Source: Cyprinodon diabolis (taxonomy: Eukaryota; Chordata; Actinopteri; Cyprinodontiformes; Cyprinodontidae). From it: DNA of 64,000 nt. The translations under genes and the position numbers were made by a program. Shown one piece after another: positions 1-11,619 of the stretch. The stretch spans positions 19,637,611-19,701,610 of the forward strand of contig CM060081.1 in NCBI GenBank assembly GCA_030533445.1. The letters are read 5' to 3'. Each line of letters begins with the position of its first letter. Positions within the stretch are counted from its first letter, which is position 1. The notes below the pieces were generated by a model. The model was not told the DNA's origin, did no database searches, and saw nothing but the letters and a program-made list of their open reading frames with translations.

Positions 1-660
1 AGGTAAAGAATGCAGGAAGAATCCTCCAGCAGAATCAGGTTCAGTGTGAGAGGCCCTTTTCCCAGGCCAACTCCGGTTTCAATTAGACAGATGGAGAAAG
101 ACAAAAGGAATATAGAGGCGCTGTTTCATTAATTGTTAAACTTTTAAAATGGTAACGGTAAACCAGTTCTGTAGGTGGAAAGAAACATTGTAGTAGATTA
201 GCTTTGAGTTAGTTATTTTTCATATAAAAAGGAATGAAGAGAGGGCATAGAGTTAGTCACTATAAAATCTGAACCTATAGCCTTATAGTCTTGGACAGAA
301 ACAGCAATACAACACAGTGCCCAACTCTATTATCTATACTGCAAGTCGTTGATGGAAGCAGCACAGCTGATGCCTCTCTCCTGGAGGCGTCACAGTCAAA
401 AAGAATCAGGGAAGAAGTTACTGTAACTAGAAAAAAACTGACTGACCATAACATTAAGGAATTAACGAATACTGCAGAATAAAAGAACAGAAGTAGAATG
501 AAGCAGAATGATGGAAAGTGGTCCCTATGTCATCCAGCCTTCTAGGCCCATTGGCAGCATAACTGTTGAGATAATTCAGAATAAACTGGGCTTAAAAGTT
601 TTATCAAAAAGGAAGGTTTTAACCATTGTCTTAGAATATTAACCAACTAACCTCACGGAC
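1..660 (-). mobile_element. L2-type LINE 3' end, degraded, first part
   Basis: Lines up by eye with the 3' untranslated region and ORF end of the better preserved L2 LINE at 39.78-40.43 kb. Shared landmarks, in order, are the 'cctccagcagaa' block, 'gatggaagcagcacagctgatg', 'gaatgaagcagaatgatg', and 'ttatcaaaaaggaa' near 603. The copy lies on the minus strand. It breaks off just after 'ctcacggac' near 660 and resumes near 1925, so roughly 1.26 kb was inserted later. It has many substitutions and no usable open frame. The 63-codon plus-strand frame at 291-482 is an accident of this repeat. Confidence 0.7.
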
Positions 661-849
661 TGATTGTTGGTGTGACTTCCTGTTCTGTAGCTGAAGCACG
701 ATCCTTACCATCAGCTTATTTTCAAAAAGATATCTACCCAGGTTGGCATAAATAATCTAATAGGACACATTTTTAATCTTTTTAAATGCTACCATATATC
801 TTATAAACTGTATTTGCTGACTTTTCTGAGAGATAAGATCCCATCCACT

Positions 850-1690
850 TGTAGGTTCTGCTTTATATTCGGTTCAGTCCAGCTATCGAGGCCAGATCAT
901 TGTTTGTTTTCTGTTTGTTTCTTATGCCTGTTGATTTTGTTAGTTTTGAGTTAGTTCCAAGATCCATGTCCTGGTACCTGGTGGCAAGCAGATTAAGAGG
1001 TTTTTTGTGTCTGTCTTGTCTCCTGATTGTGCCCTGGTCCTTCTGCGTGGAGCCCTCAGTGTTTTGGCTCAGGACGCAGGGAGGATCAATTTTGTTTCCT
1101 GTAGAAATCCCGGTAACATGTCTTGTCTCTTTCCCTCAACCACTGAGCCTGCCCGTCTGCATCTGAGCCTGCCTGTATGCACCTGTGCATGTCTGTCTGG
1201 GCACGCTTCTGGATCCGTCTGTCTCTGAACCAGCCTTCACGCTCTGTGGATTCCTGCAACCCAGTTTCCTTCTGTTCCTGTTTGGATTATAACTTGTGAT
1301 CAGCTGAGGAGTCCTGGATTGTTCCTGCCTGCTCTGCGTTCCCCTAACTTGGGCCGGCCTCCTGCTTGATCTCCCAGGCTGTTGCAGTATCTAAGACACT
1401 CTGGGTGGCACACACCATTTCTGGTTGGCACCACATCACTGGATTGCAACCCTTTCCAAGGTGATGGACTAACCTGTGAAACCAGGTAAGTGACTCATTC
1501 ATGTTATCATCTCCTGTCAGATGATCGTGGTCACTTACCTGTTTCTCCCTCCATGGGTTGCGGCCCGCCCCTCTGCAGCCGCTGCGGTCTTCAGCTCCAC
1601 AGTTTTGCTTCAGTATTGTTTATTTTAATAAACGTTTTGAACTTTCCAACTGACTGTCTTACCTTGAAAACTGGGTCCATCTGACACAGA
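850..1690 (+). mobile_element. Solo LTR-like fragment (Ty3/gypsy-type)
   Basis: The 3' part (about 1240-1686) resembles the sequences at 37.68-38.18 kb and 61.9-62.45 kb. All three share a block ending in a purine-rich 'ccaggttagtgactc'-like stretch, a 'tttaataaacg' polyadenylation-like site and a tail of the form 'ctgtcttaccttgaa...ctgaca'. The copy at 61.68 kb has TG...CA ends and a 5-bp duplication, so the family is best read as an LTR. Here the 5' end is unclear and I find no convincing target duplication. It sits within the interruption of the L2 copy, so it inserted after that LINE. The plus-strand frames at 900-1228 and 1490-1684 look like chance ORFs. Confidence 0.5.
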
Positions 1691-1924
1691 CAAGTGATAA
1701 AACAGAAAGGATTTAAATACATTTATTTTCTCAGAAAATACATTTTCTATATTTTAAACATAGTAATTTAGTACAATTAGAATTTTAAGGGAGAAAAAAA
1801 TGTAATTTCTTTTCTTTTTATAAAGCACAATTGAGGAAGATACAGATATATTTCTAGTAGCGCATAGCCGATGGTACGGATCCTGCTAATCTACGGATCG
1901 GGTAGTGACACTCAGTTAACTAAT

Positions 1925-2195
1925 ATTTCTGCCTCCCATTCTACCTTTGAGAATTCTAGAAACCTGCAGATTAACAGTAAAGTACTCTGTTAGTAACATA
2001 ATAAAATATTAGATCTCTGATATAAATTGTAGCTTGGTTATTTAAGGCTTTAAGTGAGAGAGTAGTTTAAATTATCTTCTGGATGTGAGGGGAAGCCAAT
2101 GGAAGCAGTTTAAATAGGAGATATATGATCTCTCTTTTTAGTGTTTTTAGTCCAGTGTATTGGATCAGCTAAAGGATTTTAACTACTTGTTTAAT
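1925..2195 (-). mobile_element. L2-type LINE, second part of the interrupted copy
   Basis: Matches 40.47-40.76 kb of the better preserved L2 element. The shared string includes 'ctgcctcccattctac', 'aacctgcagatt', 'tggatcagct' and 'ttttaactac'. In reverse this encodes the C-terminal region after the reverse transcriptase, but here it is broken by indels. It continues the copy that begins at position 1. Confidence 0.65.
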
Positions 2196-3107
2196 GCATA
2201 CTAATTTTAAAGCCTAAATTAATAGTTTATAAAAATGATTTTCAGCAAATCAAATTTATTAGCAAACAAATCACTAAGTGATGGTGCAATACTGTATGTT
2301 AAACAGCGAGGATGCGTTGCATATGTTTGTTAAAATTTGATTATGAAAAATAGTGCACAGCTTTGAATGCACAGTATAGGTTTTGCATAATTATATGCAC
2401 AATTGTATTCCTATTACATGGCATTTGATACCTACGTATATACCAAGTGTATAGGGGTTTACTTGTATACTAGTTAACCGCTATACACTTATATGTAAAA
2501 TATAGCCCAGATTGATAAAGTAATTCTACTATCTGACTCTAAATGCCTGCCTGTTTATAGTGGTCTTTGAAGAAACACTGCCTTATAATATATAACAGCA
2601 TAAACGATAAAAAAAAATGTAATAAATAAAGATGGTTTAAAGAGTTATCCTGTGTGACTGTCAGGCTCTACCTTTAAGAACCCCCGCTGAATAAAGACAT
2701 TCATCTTTTTCGTCACATACAAGCTCTCAACATGCTTTGCATTTTCATTCAAACTGAAGAGGATTAAGCCAGCATTTGCACTAAGCTTTATAACAAAGAA
2801 AGAGATCAGTAGCGCAGCAGAAAGTTTTCTATTTGACCTTTCAGCTGTTCAGATTTCAAGTGCTGTATTTGTTAGCCATGCTTTTGTTGCAGCTGAATGC
2901 TTGTTTGGGAACTGCTGAGCACTGCAAAGATACGGCTAAATGGAGTCAGGAGCCATTGCCATGTAACTTGCTGTTGTGCAATGGTGCATACAGTAAAGGT
3001 ATTGATTTGCAGCCTCAACATAGTCCTTCACATGGGATTTATTACATAAACCTGTTTTTTTTGCAGAGACTTTGAATTTGATTTATGGACAATCAGCAGA
3101 AATTAAC
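2196..3107. other. AT-rich stretch with a weak exon-like segment
   Basis: Mostly AT-rich sequence with no recognised repeat. At 2845-2998 (+) there is a segment with a fair acceptor ('tgacctttcag') and a donor ('aaag|gtattg'). Read in frame from about 2833, the translation has a hydrophobic run (LYLLAMLLLQL) followed by several cysteines, which resembles a signal peptide plus a small secreted domain. The frame runs on past the donor to 3075. I do not recognise the protein, and one exon-like hit of this quality can arise by chance. Confidence 0.2.
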
Positions 3108-3510
3108 AGAACCGGTGCACTGGTGGAGCTCGGGGTCTGGGGGTGGATGCCCGGGGGGCTGCTGGCTCATTCCTGGCGGCCTCTCCGCTGCCCCACGGCC
3201 AGCCGGGGCTTTGCTGGGGCCGTGGGGAGGCCGGTGTTCGGTGCCCGGCCCTACTTTAGGTTGGCCGGCTGCCGGCGGAGCCCGCGGACTTTGTCCCCGC
3301 GGCTCCCCGAGGCGCCGGCATGGCGGTGGCTGGGGGGCTTCTTCGGGGCTGTCTCTCCTCCTCCCTTGGTGGGGGTCTGATTCCCGGGGCTGGCCCCTCC
3401 TTGGTGCCTTTGCTCTTGGGGTCCCTTTGGGCGCCTGGGGCTTTGGGTCTCCCGGCGCTGGACTCAGTGCTCTGGGGGGTTTGCCTCTCCGGCTCTCCAC
3501 AACCACTATT
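3108..3510. other. GC-rich island of unknown origin
   Basis: About 400 bp of strongly GC-rich sequence stands out against AT-rich flanks. It has many G runs, several CpG sites and long overlapping frames on both strands (for example 3085-3531 on plus, 3093-3506 on minus). Those frames are low-complexity in glycine, proline and arginine and are probably composition artefacts. The edges are abrupt, near 'ggtggagctcgggg' and 'ctctccggctctcc', which suggests an inserted repeat more than a promoter. No inverted termini or target duplication were seen. Confidence 0.45.
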
Positions 3511-3888
3511 GAGCATTTTTTCTATGGTTAAAACTTTACATGCACAAGTTCACCCTCACAAACAACTACAGGTGCTAGGCTTCAGGTACTTAGAGATTCA
3601 CTTCCAAACAGAAACCCCACATTCATATCTTCAGGTAACACAGAGTACATGTCAGACTTAATAATATTACTTTAGCGATAGTTTCAAGGTGTTGCTTTAT
3701 TTTATATCTCGTACCATGTCTGTTGGTTGTGCTGTTCTTTTTTCATCTCGTTACAGGTGATGAAGCAGACTGAAAATGTTTTGTCATTGTCTCCTTTCTA
3801 TCTCCTCTTTCTTTCATCTTTTCTCCTTTTTTTTCTTTCTTTTTTTTCTTCCTTTTTCTTCTTCTGTTTTCCTGCTCTACTTACATTG
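3511..3888. other. Non-coding stretch with a pyrimidine-rich tract
   Basis: No gene is seen. A pyrimidine-rich (T/C) tract occupies about 3780-3870. Its 'ctctttctttcatcttttct' also occurs before the second copy of the repeat at 11426, so the repeat unit extends upstream of 3889. Confidence 0.5.
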
Positions 3889-4068
3889 CAGTGTCCATAT
3901 AAACTGTAAAACTCCCTGCATAATTATAATAAAGCAATTTATATGCATGAAACAAGTGGAGCAGTATGGCAATTGCCATACCGCTACACTTGTGAAAGTA
4001 AAATCTGCTGGGCTCCTTTTGGCATCAAGTCAATTATTCTTATTGCCACAATGCCAGACAGGACACTG
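3889..4068 (+). repeat. Short repeat, copy 1, with CAGTGTCC inverted ends
   Basis: Bounded by CAGTGTCC and its complement GGACACTG. It contains a central near-palindrome, 'tggcaattgcca', flanked by further inverted sequence (agtggagcagt... and ...ccgctacact). A second copy in the same orientation lies at 11426-11619. The ends resemble hAT-type termini, but no 8-bp duplication flanks either copy and similarity extends upstream. This may therefore be part of a larger repeat and not a free MITE. A poly(A) tract follows at 4070-4090. Confidence 0.55.
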
Positions 4069-5440
4069 TAAAAAAAAAAAAAAAAAAAAAGAAATTAAAA
4101 GAAATAGGCTTGATAACCTACTAAGCGGCAGAAATTTGAAGTGACAGTACTGCATACCGTTGTGTACTGGCTCACTTAAAGCACTGACTCAGTGAACTGC
4201 CATCTGAGCTGTTATTTTGCCCCCAAGAGTAAGATATCTTAAAAGCTGTTCTTATATTTGTAAAGAGAGAGCCTTTTCCTGAAGTAAAGATAATTTAAAA
4301 AAATCCTCACATTGTATTATCTACCATCCATATCATAAAAAAAAAAAAAATGTTGCAAATTACTGCATACAGCGCCAGGTCAGAAACCACTGTTGGATAT
4401 GTGACCTTCAATCCCTCAGACAGCACTGCATGAACATCTTTCCTGCACCATGATCGATATAGTCACACAAGGTCAGAAACAGCCTGTAAGTTTATTGTTA
4501 TTCAATTCTACAACTTTAGTTGTCACATGGAAGCCCATTATTTCAATTAAATGGCAAGGCAAGGCAAAATTATTTGTATAGCAGAATTCAGTACAGGGGC
4601 AATTCGAAGTGCTTTACATGAAATAAACGGTAAAATATAATGAAATATAGAGGCATATTAAAAATAAACTAATGACAAAAGCATGAGAGAAGCAGCTAGT
4701 AAAGCAACGCAATAAGTCGAACCACAAACTTGATGATACATCAATTAACAGTTTAACCTTAGTAGTCAATTGCAGTTGTTAACAAATGGGCTTTTGAATT
4801 TCACCTGTATTTGTACTTATGTATGTATTTGATTGGGACAGTGCATGAAAAACAAATACATGTAAACATGCCACATTATAGCCAAAGGCTAATTTCTATC
4901 CGTTTTCCCGTTGGCCGGAGTTACAGAAGGTACAGAGTTATAAAACAATAAAATTGAAAAACTTTTATATATTCAATGAGGCATCACTTATACATCATAT
5001 TTGCACCACAACACACTTTACAGTTCTGAGAGCAGTCAAAATAAAATGCAAGTAAAAATCTCACGAAAAATTTTCCAAAAGAAGATCTAACCATAAATAT
5101 CTCACTCAATGAAATATGCAATACTGCATGCTGCGTACCTGTATGAACTAACTATGTGTACATATTTGATTCTGCAATAGAATTCTTTTAGTTTAGCTTT
5201 AAAATAATTATACGTTAAACATTTTCTGAGTGTTACTGGAAAACTGTTTCATAGGTTTTCACCTTGAACAGAGAGAATTGTTTGTCTGAAGGTGGTGCAT
5301 CTACAGGGAATTGAAAAATCACTTCTTGCTGATGCGTGTTATCCTTTGTGTCTTTTTAATGGGTTTAATGAATTATTTCAGTGCTGGAGGAGTGAGGGAG
5401 TGTAGCAACTTGTAAATCAGAAAGAAAAGAGATATTCATG
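4069..5440. other. Non-coding; LINE 3'-tail-like sequence at about 4548-4690
   Basis: Largely AT-rich and without a gene. Around 4548-4690 the text 'ggcaaggcaaggcaaaatt...tagcagaattcagtac...gtgctttacat' is the mirror image of the 3' tail seen on many teleost LINEs of the L2 group, so this is probably a minus-strand LINE end. The rest (4800-5440) shows no recognised feature. No left terminal repeat for the Tc1 element beginning near 5442 was found. Confidence 0.35.
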
Positions 5441-5441
5441 T

Positions 5442-6520
5442 TTGAAAAGACCAATAATCTATATTTTTTCTGAATTTTGCAGTAATGGTGGGAAAACATC
5501 TAAAGAGATTGCAGAAACTACTAAAATTGGGTTAAGAACTGTCCAACACATTATTAAAAACTGGAAGGATAGTGGGGACCCATCATCTTCAAGGAAGAAA
5601 TGTGGCTGGAAAAAAATCCTGAATGACCGTGATCGGCGATCACTTAAACGTGTGGTGAGATCAAATCGAAGAAAAACAACACTAGAACTCAGGGCTATGT
5701 TTAATACTGTAAGTAAGAGCATTTCCACACGCACAATGCGAAGGGAACTCAAGGGATTGGGAATGAACAGCTGTGTAGCCGTAAGAAAACCACTAATCAG
5801 TGAGGCAAACCGGAGAAAAAAGGCTTCAATTTGCTAGGGAGCATAAAGATTGGACTGTGGAGCAATGGAAGAAGGTCATGTGGTCTGATGAGTCCTGATT
5901 TACCCTGTTCAAGAGTGATGGGCGAATCAGGGAAAGAAGAGAGATAGGTGAAGTGATGCACCCACCATACCTAGTAACTACTGTACAAGCCTGTGGGGGC
6001 GGTGTTATGATCTGGGGTTGCTGCAGTGGGTCAGGTCTAGGTTCAGCAACAGTATGTGCTCAAAGAATGAGGTCAACTGACTACCTGAATATATTGAATG
6101 ACCAGGTTATTCCATCACTGGACCTTTTCTTCCCTGATGGCACAGGCATATTCCAAGATGACAATGCCATGATTCATAGGGCTCAAATTGTGAAAGACTG
6201 GTTCAGGGAGCATGACACATCATTTTCACACATGGATTGGCCACCACAAAGTCCAGACGTCGACCCCATTGAGAATCTTTGGGATGTGCTAGAGAGGGCT
6301 TTGCGCAGCTGTCAGACTCTACCATCATCAATGCACGATCTTGGTGAAAAATTAATGCAACACTGGATGGAAATAAATCTTTTGACATTGCAGAAGCTTA
6401 TCGAAACAATGCCACACTCAATGCGTGCCATAATCAAAGCTAAAGGCGGTCCAACAAAGTATTAGAGTGAATGACCTTTTTCTTTGGTGCCGACTATTTT
6501 TTTGGCCAGGCTGTGTAACT
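5442..6520 (+). pseudogene. Tc1/mariner transposase pseudogene, DD36E spacing
   Basis: A cut-and-paste transposase in two open pieces, 5442-5837 and 5953-6465. The first has the paired helix-turn-helix DNA-binding region (KTSKEIAETTKIGLRTVQHI) and the start of the catalytic core. The second holds the core motifs QDDNA and DPIENLWD. The first catalytic Asp is in the WSDES motif at 5881-5895, between the pieces. Counting from the second Asp to the Glu gives 36 intervening residues, not the 34 of classical Tc1. Lesions visible are a +1 frame change near 5821-5827 and a TGA at 5896-5898 just after WSDES. The 3' end 'tggccaggctgtgtaa' near 6506 resembles a Tc1 terminus. The 5' terminus and N-terminal methionine region appear lost. 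Confidence 0.85.
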
Positions 6521-6889
6521 TCTGACATTTTAAGTTTAACTTAAGAATTATATATATATATATAAACAAATACTGTCCCTTTTGACTTTGCCACTTTTTG
6601 ACATTGAATAAAAAGTATTTTTAAGCTTACTTAAACATAATTTTTGAAAAAAAAATAAAACCAAGACAGTCCTTGACTTTACAGGGGAAAAAAAATATTT
6701 TTTAAATGAAATAATAACAGTCCCTTTGACCTGAACACATTGAACAGCTTAAATTGTAAATGCTAAATTTGCCATTTATAATCAATACTGTTTACAGTTT
6801 TTTAATCAAGCTGTTATTAAACCTTTCCAAGAGAACACCAAACATTTTATAAACACTCAACTTGTTATTTACAGCATTAGCGCAGCAAA
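6521..6889. other. AT-rich spacer
   Basis: A short (TA)n run lies at about 6549-6564 and several A-rich tracts follow. No coding or repeat signal was recognised. Confidence 0.5.
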
Positions 6890-8960
6890 GTGTGGTTATA
6901 CAAAAGAACATCTGATCAGAAAGGCTTTTTCTCCTACAGTAGGTGTGAGCACCAAACCTCCAAGACTGAAAAGCCGCTCTACAAGGGCCCTTGATGGGGT
7001 TGGAGTGTTATACTTCAACAAAATATTCTTTATGTTTGAAAACTGATGCAGAATCTAAGGGTCATATGCTGACCTAAGGTTGTCCATGACTTCCTTTTCT
7101 ACAGAGTAGGTGCCATCCTCTGGCTCCACCTGAAATGAGAAAAATCCATCTCACTTTGGCTGGCAGATGTGGTGGGCACACTTGGAGGATGGCAGGAGCA
7201 GTTGTGCAACACTCGGCTACCTGCATCTCTAAGCCATCGAAGTTTAAATTTGGACACCTGGCAGCTGCGAGAAGGGCATCTTTGTCATCCAGCACACCAG
7301 CAAAACGAATATGGATAACCTGAAAAATATAATAGATACTGTATCTTTATGGTTATAAGACCAAAAAGTAATTTCAGTGTATTACTTTTACTGTGGGATC
7401 AGTATCATCGGTCAAATTTTGTTTTAGGTTATTTATTGAAATTTGTATTCATTTTATCTACTTAATCCAATAATTGCAATGACACTGAATATTCTGTTCA
7501 ATACTCATTAGCAATGTAAGATGGAACATACCTTCACTATGACATCTGGAAGGCCTGCAGTCATTATGGAGAGGGCATCTTTAACCGCCAGGGTCTTCTA
7601 CATCAGGACAAGTGTGGGTAGTAAAGTCCCATATGGGCAGTCACCTTGCAAAATGTCCAGGGCTGCAGTCATAGGCTTCATTACAGAGCAGTAGTCATGA
7701 AGGAATTGGTACTCTTTGTCTTTGAAACACTTAACTCCCAGCTTGGTGCGCAACATGTTAAGCTCACTCATGGGAATTTCTATTATTCTAATCACAGCAT
7801 CAAAAAATTAATTCCACCTGGTGGATGTTGTTACCATCGGCTTTGTTTCACTGACTTCCTCCACTATTTCTGATGCAAGGGTGGATCTACTTCATATGGT
7901 CCAAAGACCTGTGCATTTTGCTATGCTGCTGCTGTACACAGCCTTGCTCTCCTAATTGGTTTTTAAATGTTTCTCCACATCATTTTTGGAAATGAGGTTT
8001 ATGGTGTGTGAAGAACATTTGTGGTGGGGTGGGAGATACAGCTGGCCATCACTTTCGTTCTCAGCTTAGAGGATCTCGGACAGGTCTGAGAAAAGAACAG
8101 CATTGTCTGTGGAAGTAGACTCTTTCTCCCCCGCCTCCTCCTCCTCTTCCTCATCAGACTCTTTAGCTGTTCGATAAGCTTAAAATGCTTTAACAAATTT
8201 GGATCCGTTATCTGTCATTGTTGCAACTACTTTGAGTAATCCATAAGAAGAGTGAATCTTTTCGATTTTTGCACCGATTACATCATATGTGTCTACCGCA
8301 AATTCTCTGACATGCTAATGCAGCCTTGTTGCGCTCCAATGTGAATTTACTGATCCAGTGTATCAATACCGCCATATAGCTTCTGTTGTTAGCAGACCAA
8401 ATATCACCAGTAGTGGAAACAAAGGCGACACATTTCAGCACAGCTTTTAGACTTCTCTCCATCTCTGCATACACCTTCTCCAGGTAAGATGAAAACAATG
8501 TTCTGTGGGGCAGCTCGGCACCAATATTGGTAGGAATCTTGCTTATTATAGCACGAAATGAGGGCAAATCAACAGTGTTTGAGGGTAGCATTTCTTCTAC
8601 AACAAATTACCCAACCAACTTCTTCAACTCTCCACCACTCACTGCTTTGGCACCGAAGTCTAGCTTTTGTTTTTTGACTGGCAGTGGTCCTCCTGCAGTC
8701 ACAGCTCTTTGCTTGGAACCACCCGATGAGGCTTTCTATGTTAGTTTGACTGTGCTGTGAAGTCAAATATTTCTTCAAGTTTATTCAAGTTGAACATTGT
8801 GTTTTTGAAGCTGGATAACACTTTGTCACCAGCACAGAGAGTACAAAAAACTCAAAGTAATGACTATATTTTAAGCTGGAAAATGCACCCCCTTTCCTCT
8901 CCCTGTATTGTTATTGACGTATGCATCACCGGTTGTGTCTTTCCTCGTGTGGTGTAGGTG
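6890..8960 (-). pseudogene. hAT transposase pseudogene (ZBED-like)
   Basis: Minus-strand fragments appear in the correct order for a hAT transposase. A partial BED-finger-like stretch (CTLCAG) lies near 8830. At 8283-8591 there is a core segment (STTGDIWSANNRSYMAV, then LERNKAALACQRI), with part of the region before it at 8569-8778. At 7598-7795 lies the segment YCSVMKPMTAALDILQG, and another piece is at 7074-7295. The C-terminal dimerisation piece (VERLFSLGGLVLTP) lies at about 6930-7010. Frames change at least four times and stops are frequent, so it is long dead. Matching is from memory of family motifs. No terminal inverted repeats were located. Confidence 0.75.
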
Positions 8961-8968
8961 ATGGAACG

Positions 8969-10910
8969 TCACTCTAAGAGCGAAGTAGCTTTTTTTTTTT
9001 CAAAAGTAAAATCACCAAAAAATGTACTTAGAGTAAATTGAATAAGGAATTTTAATCTGATTAATAGTTTGTTTGTTTGATCTTCATTGAAAAAGTATGC
9101 ACAAAAGAGTAACATGCTATTAAGTAACGCATTACTGGCATCACTGGTCAGGTCTCTCAACACTTTGCAGTGATCTGACAGATGCGGGCAGAACTTGGTT
9201 AAGTAATTAACCATATATATCAGTCTTAGCACTGATTTTACATCTGTTGGAGCTGGCATCTGCTCCAAGGCATGCACCTTCTCTGTATCTGGTTTGAGTC
9301 TATCTGCAGTCAGGCGATGTCCGATTTATGTAGTCTCCTTCTGTTTTAGTCTGAATTTTTCTGCATTCAGTTTTCATGTTCTTTGCTCTGCATCGGTTTA
9401 AAAACTGCTCCAGTTTTCTGTCCTGATCTTGCTCCTCTTCCTCCTCTGTCTCTCCCTGCCCTGTTATAAGAATGTCATCAGCTATGATGTACAGATCAGG
9501 CAGGTTGTCCATCGCTTGCATCAGTTTTAGCTGGACTCCTCTTCCAGCTGCACATGCCAAAATCCACTTTAGTCATCACATACTGTGAAAACCTTGGCTT
9601 TTGACAAGTCTTGTAAGATGCCTTCTATAGTCAGTAATGGAAAGTGACTACGCTTCAGTGCTTTGTTCAAGGGATTGGGATCGATGAATACTCTGGGTTT
9701 GCCATTTTGTTTTTGAACGAACCACCATAGTACTGATCCAGTCTGTACTGCTTTCCACAGGTGTAATTATTCCTCTGTGCTGCAGATCCTGTAGCTCTTC
9801 CTTAAGTGGTTTCATTAAAGCCATTGGAGCATGTCTCTTGGTAGCTGCACTGGCTTTACTGTGCTGTCCACCTCCATCTTGTGAACCTTTAAACTACCAT
9901 CTCCAGTGAACACATCTGCATATCTTGCCTTGATTTCCTCCATAGATCAAGGTCCTGTTCTGGGTTTTTCTGTGACCACAACTACTCTATCAATAGTCAC
10001 GATGTTTTCATAGTACACTTTAATTAGATTCATTGCCTTACTGGCTTTCCTTCTAATTAAAGGTGCTGCATCATCTACATTTGCCACTTGGAACTCTAAG
10101 CGGTAAAGTTTGTTGTTGCTATGGTTTCTTAATTTAACTTTACATTTCCCTATGTGCTTCATCTTGCTTTTGTTGTACATGACTAGCACACTTTTAGTCT
10201 GTTCCAGCTGAATGTCTGGGTTTAGCAGGTTGAGTTAGATAATGTTGGAACTAGCCACACAATCTATTTGAATTTGGACTGTCATTTTCCAGCAGCATGG
10301 GTGCATAAAGAAGCTGAGAGTCTTAACTATGTCTCTCTCTGTTCCATGTTTCATTTCTTTATCTTTAGCACTCTTTGTCTCCACAGCATCCACTTTTTCC
10401 ATCTCCATTACTGTGACACAGGAAATATCCTCATATTCATCACTTATATACTTTATTCATGTTTGTGGTTTCTCTGGTCCATTTTTTTCTTTGCATCTTG
10501 TTGTTCATTGCAGCACACTTTGCATACTTCTTTCCAAATGCTGGACATTTGTCTTTTCTCTTCTCATGTGTTTTCCCACCGAATTTACACTGCATCTTCT
10601 GTGACTGAGCTGGTGATTTTTTCCAGATTCTCTTTGGACAGTTCAGCAGCTCTGCACAGGTGCAGACGCGTGTTAAGTGTGAGGTTTATCTCACGAAGCA
10701 GTCGTTCTCTTACATAATCCTGTCCCAAATGAGCGAAACCCTCAATGTCCCGAAGTTGCACCTTTTAGTTAGCAGTCTTAGCCCTGTGACGAAGCTGTCG
10801 ATGCTTTTGCTGGCCCCCTGATTTCTAGTAAAGAAACGATAATGTTCCACAGTGTCATTCATGCTTGGGTTACAATGGTCATCAAACTTTGTGGTAATCT
10901 CCTTGAGCTT
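8969..10910 (-). pseudogene. Ty3/gypsy gag-protease-RT remnant
   Basis: A heavily broken retrotransposon on the minus strand. In order it shows a gag end with a zinc-knuckle-like Cys/His cluster (10.50-10.60 kb, CKFGGKTHEKRKDKC), a protease/linker piece (9947-10189), an RT start (GKPRVFIDPNPLNKAL, about 9660-9720), the catalytic segment (LYIIADDILITGQG, 9300-9560) and an RT/RNase H linker (8969-9277: PAPTDVKSVLRLIYMVNYL). The active-site box reads IADD in place of the usual YxDD. Numerous stops and frameshifts are present. RNase H and integrase are absent; the hAT pseudogene abuts its 3' side and may have replaced them. Confidence 0.75.
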
Positions 10911-10918
10911 CCTTGAGG

Positions 10919-11194
10919 TTAAGATCCTCTTTCTTTCAATTGGGGCAGGGTGTGGAGGTGATGAGCAAACAAATGCTTTGCAGCCTCAAGGATGGGCTGC
11001 TGAGAGAGAAAGCTAAAGGAGGATGTCTGTGTGGGGTGATGACAATCTACTGCTTCCACCCAGTCAGTAGCTCTTCCCGCTAAGAGTGAAAGCCTGTGCA
11101 CTGCCTCCTGATAAAGGTCAAAATACATATTTATTAAAGACTGAGATTGTGTCCTCTTCACATCCTGAAGTGCACTGTTCATACAGTAGGTCAA
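10919..11194 (-). pseudogene. Possible gag fragment
   Basis: A 91-codon minus-strand frame contains SLLAGRATDWVEAV, similar in pattern to the 'LLSGRAxxWA' segment of sushi-type Ty3/gypsy capsid proteins. It lies just upstream, in the reading direction, of the gypsy remnant at 8969-10910 and may belong to the same element. Similarity is short, so the call is tentative. Confidence 0.35.
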
Positions 11195-11425
11195 TTCCTA
11201 GTGTGGTGTATCTGAATACATTACATAAAGGGTTAATGTTTTACACAGGTTACATTACAGTAAGTACAGTACGCCAATAGGATTATGTGTGTGGGGTCAC
11301 ATGATGTTTATGTCTTATGGTCTTCAGGGCAGTTCAATAAAGCGCCTGTAATGTCAAGACACAGTTTGGTGACCCTAAATTAACTCTTTCTTTCATCTTT
11401 TCTATTTTTTCCTGTTTTTCCATTG

Positions 11426-11619
11426 CAGTGTCCATATAATCTGTAATGCTCCCTACATAATTATAATCAAGCTTTTTATATGTATAAATCAAGTAGGCCT
11501 GCTATAAATTAATACTATGGTGATAGCCATACTGCTCCACTTGTGAAAGCAAAATCTGTTGGGCCCTTTTTGGCAGAAATTAATTTATTCTTATTGCCAC
11601 ATTGCCAGACAGGACACTG
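11426..11619 (+). repeat. Short repeat, copy 2, with CAGTGTCC inverted ends
   Basis: Second copy of the repeat at 3889-4068, in the same orientation and bounded by CAGTGTCC and GGACACTG. The shared order of 'gtgtccatataa', 'ccctacataattataat', 'ttgccacattgccagacaggacac' is clear. It carries small indels relative to copy 1, including an extra stretch near 11490-11510. A poly(A)-rich tract follows, as for copy 1. Confidence 0.6.

Noticed and set aside
3085..3531. 148-codon plus frame and opposing 137-codon minus frame
   Set aside because: Gly/Pro/Arg low-complexity translations of GC-rich DNA with no motif; both strands are equally open.
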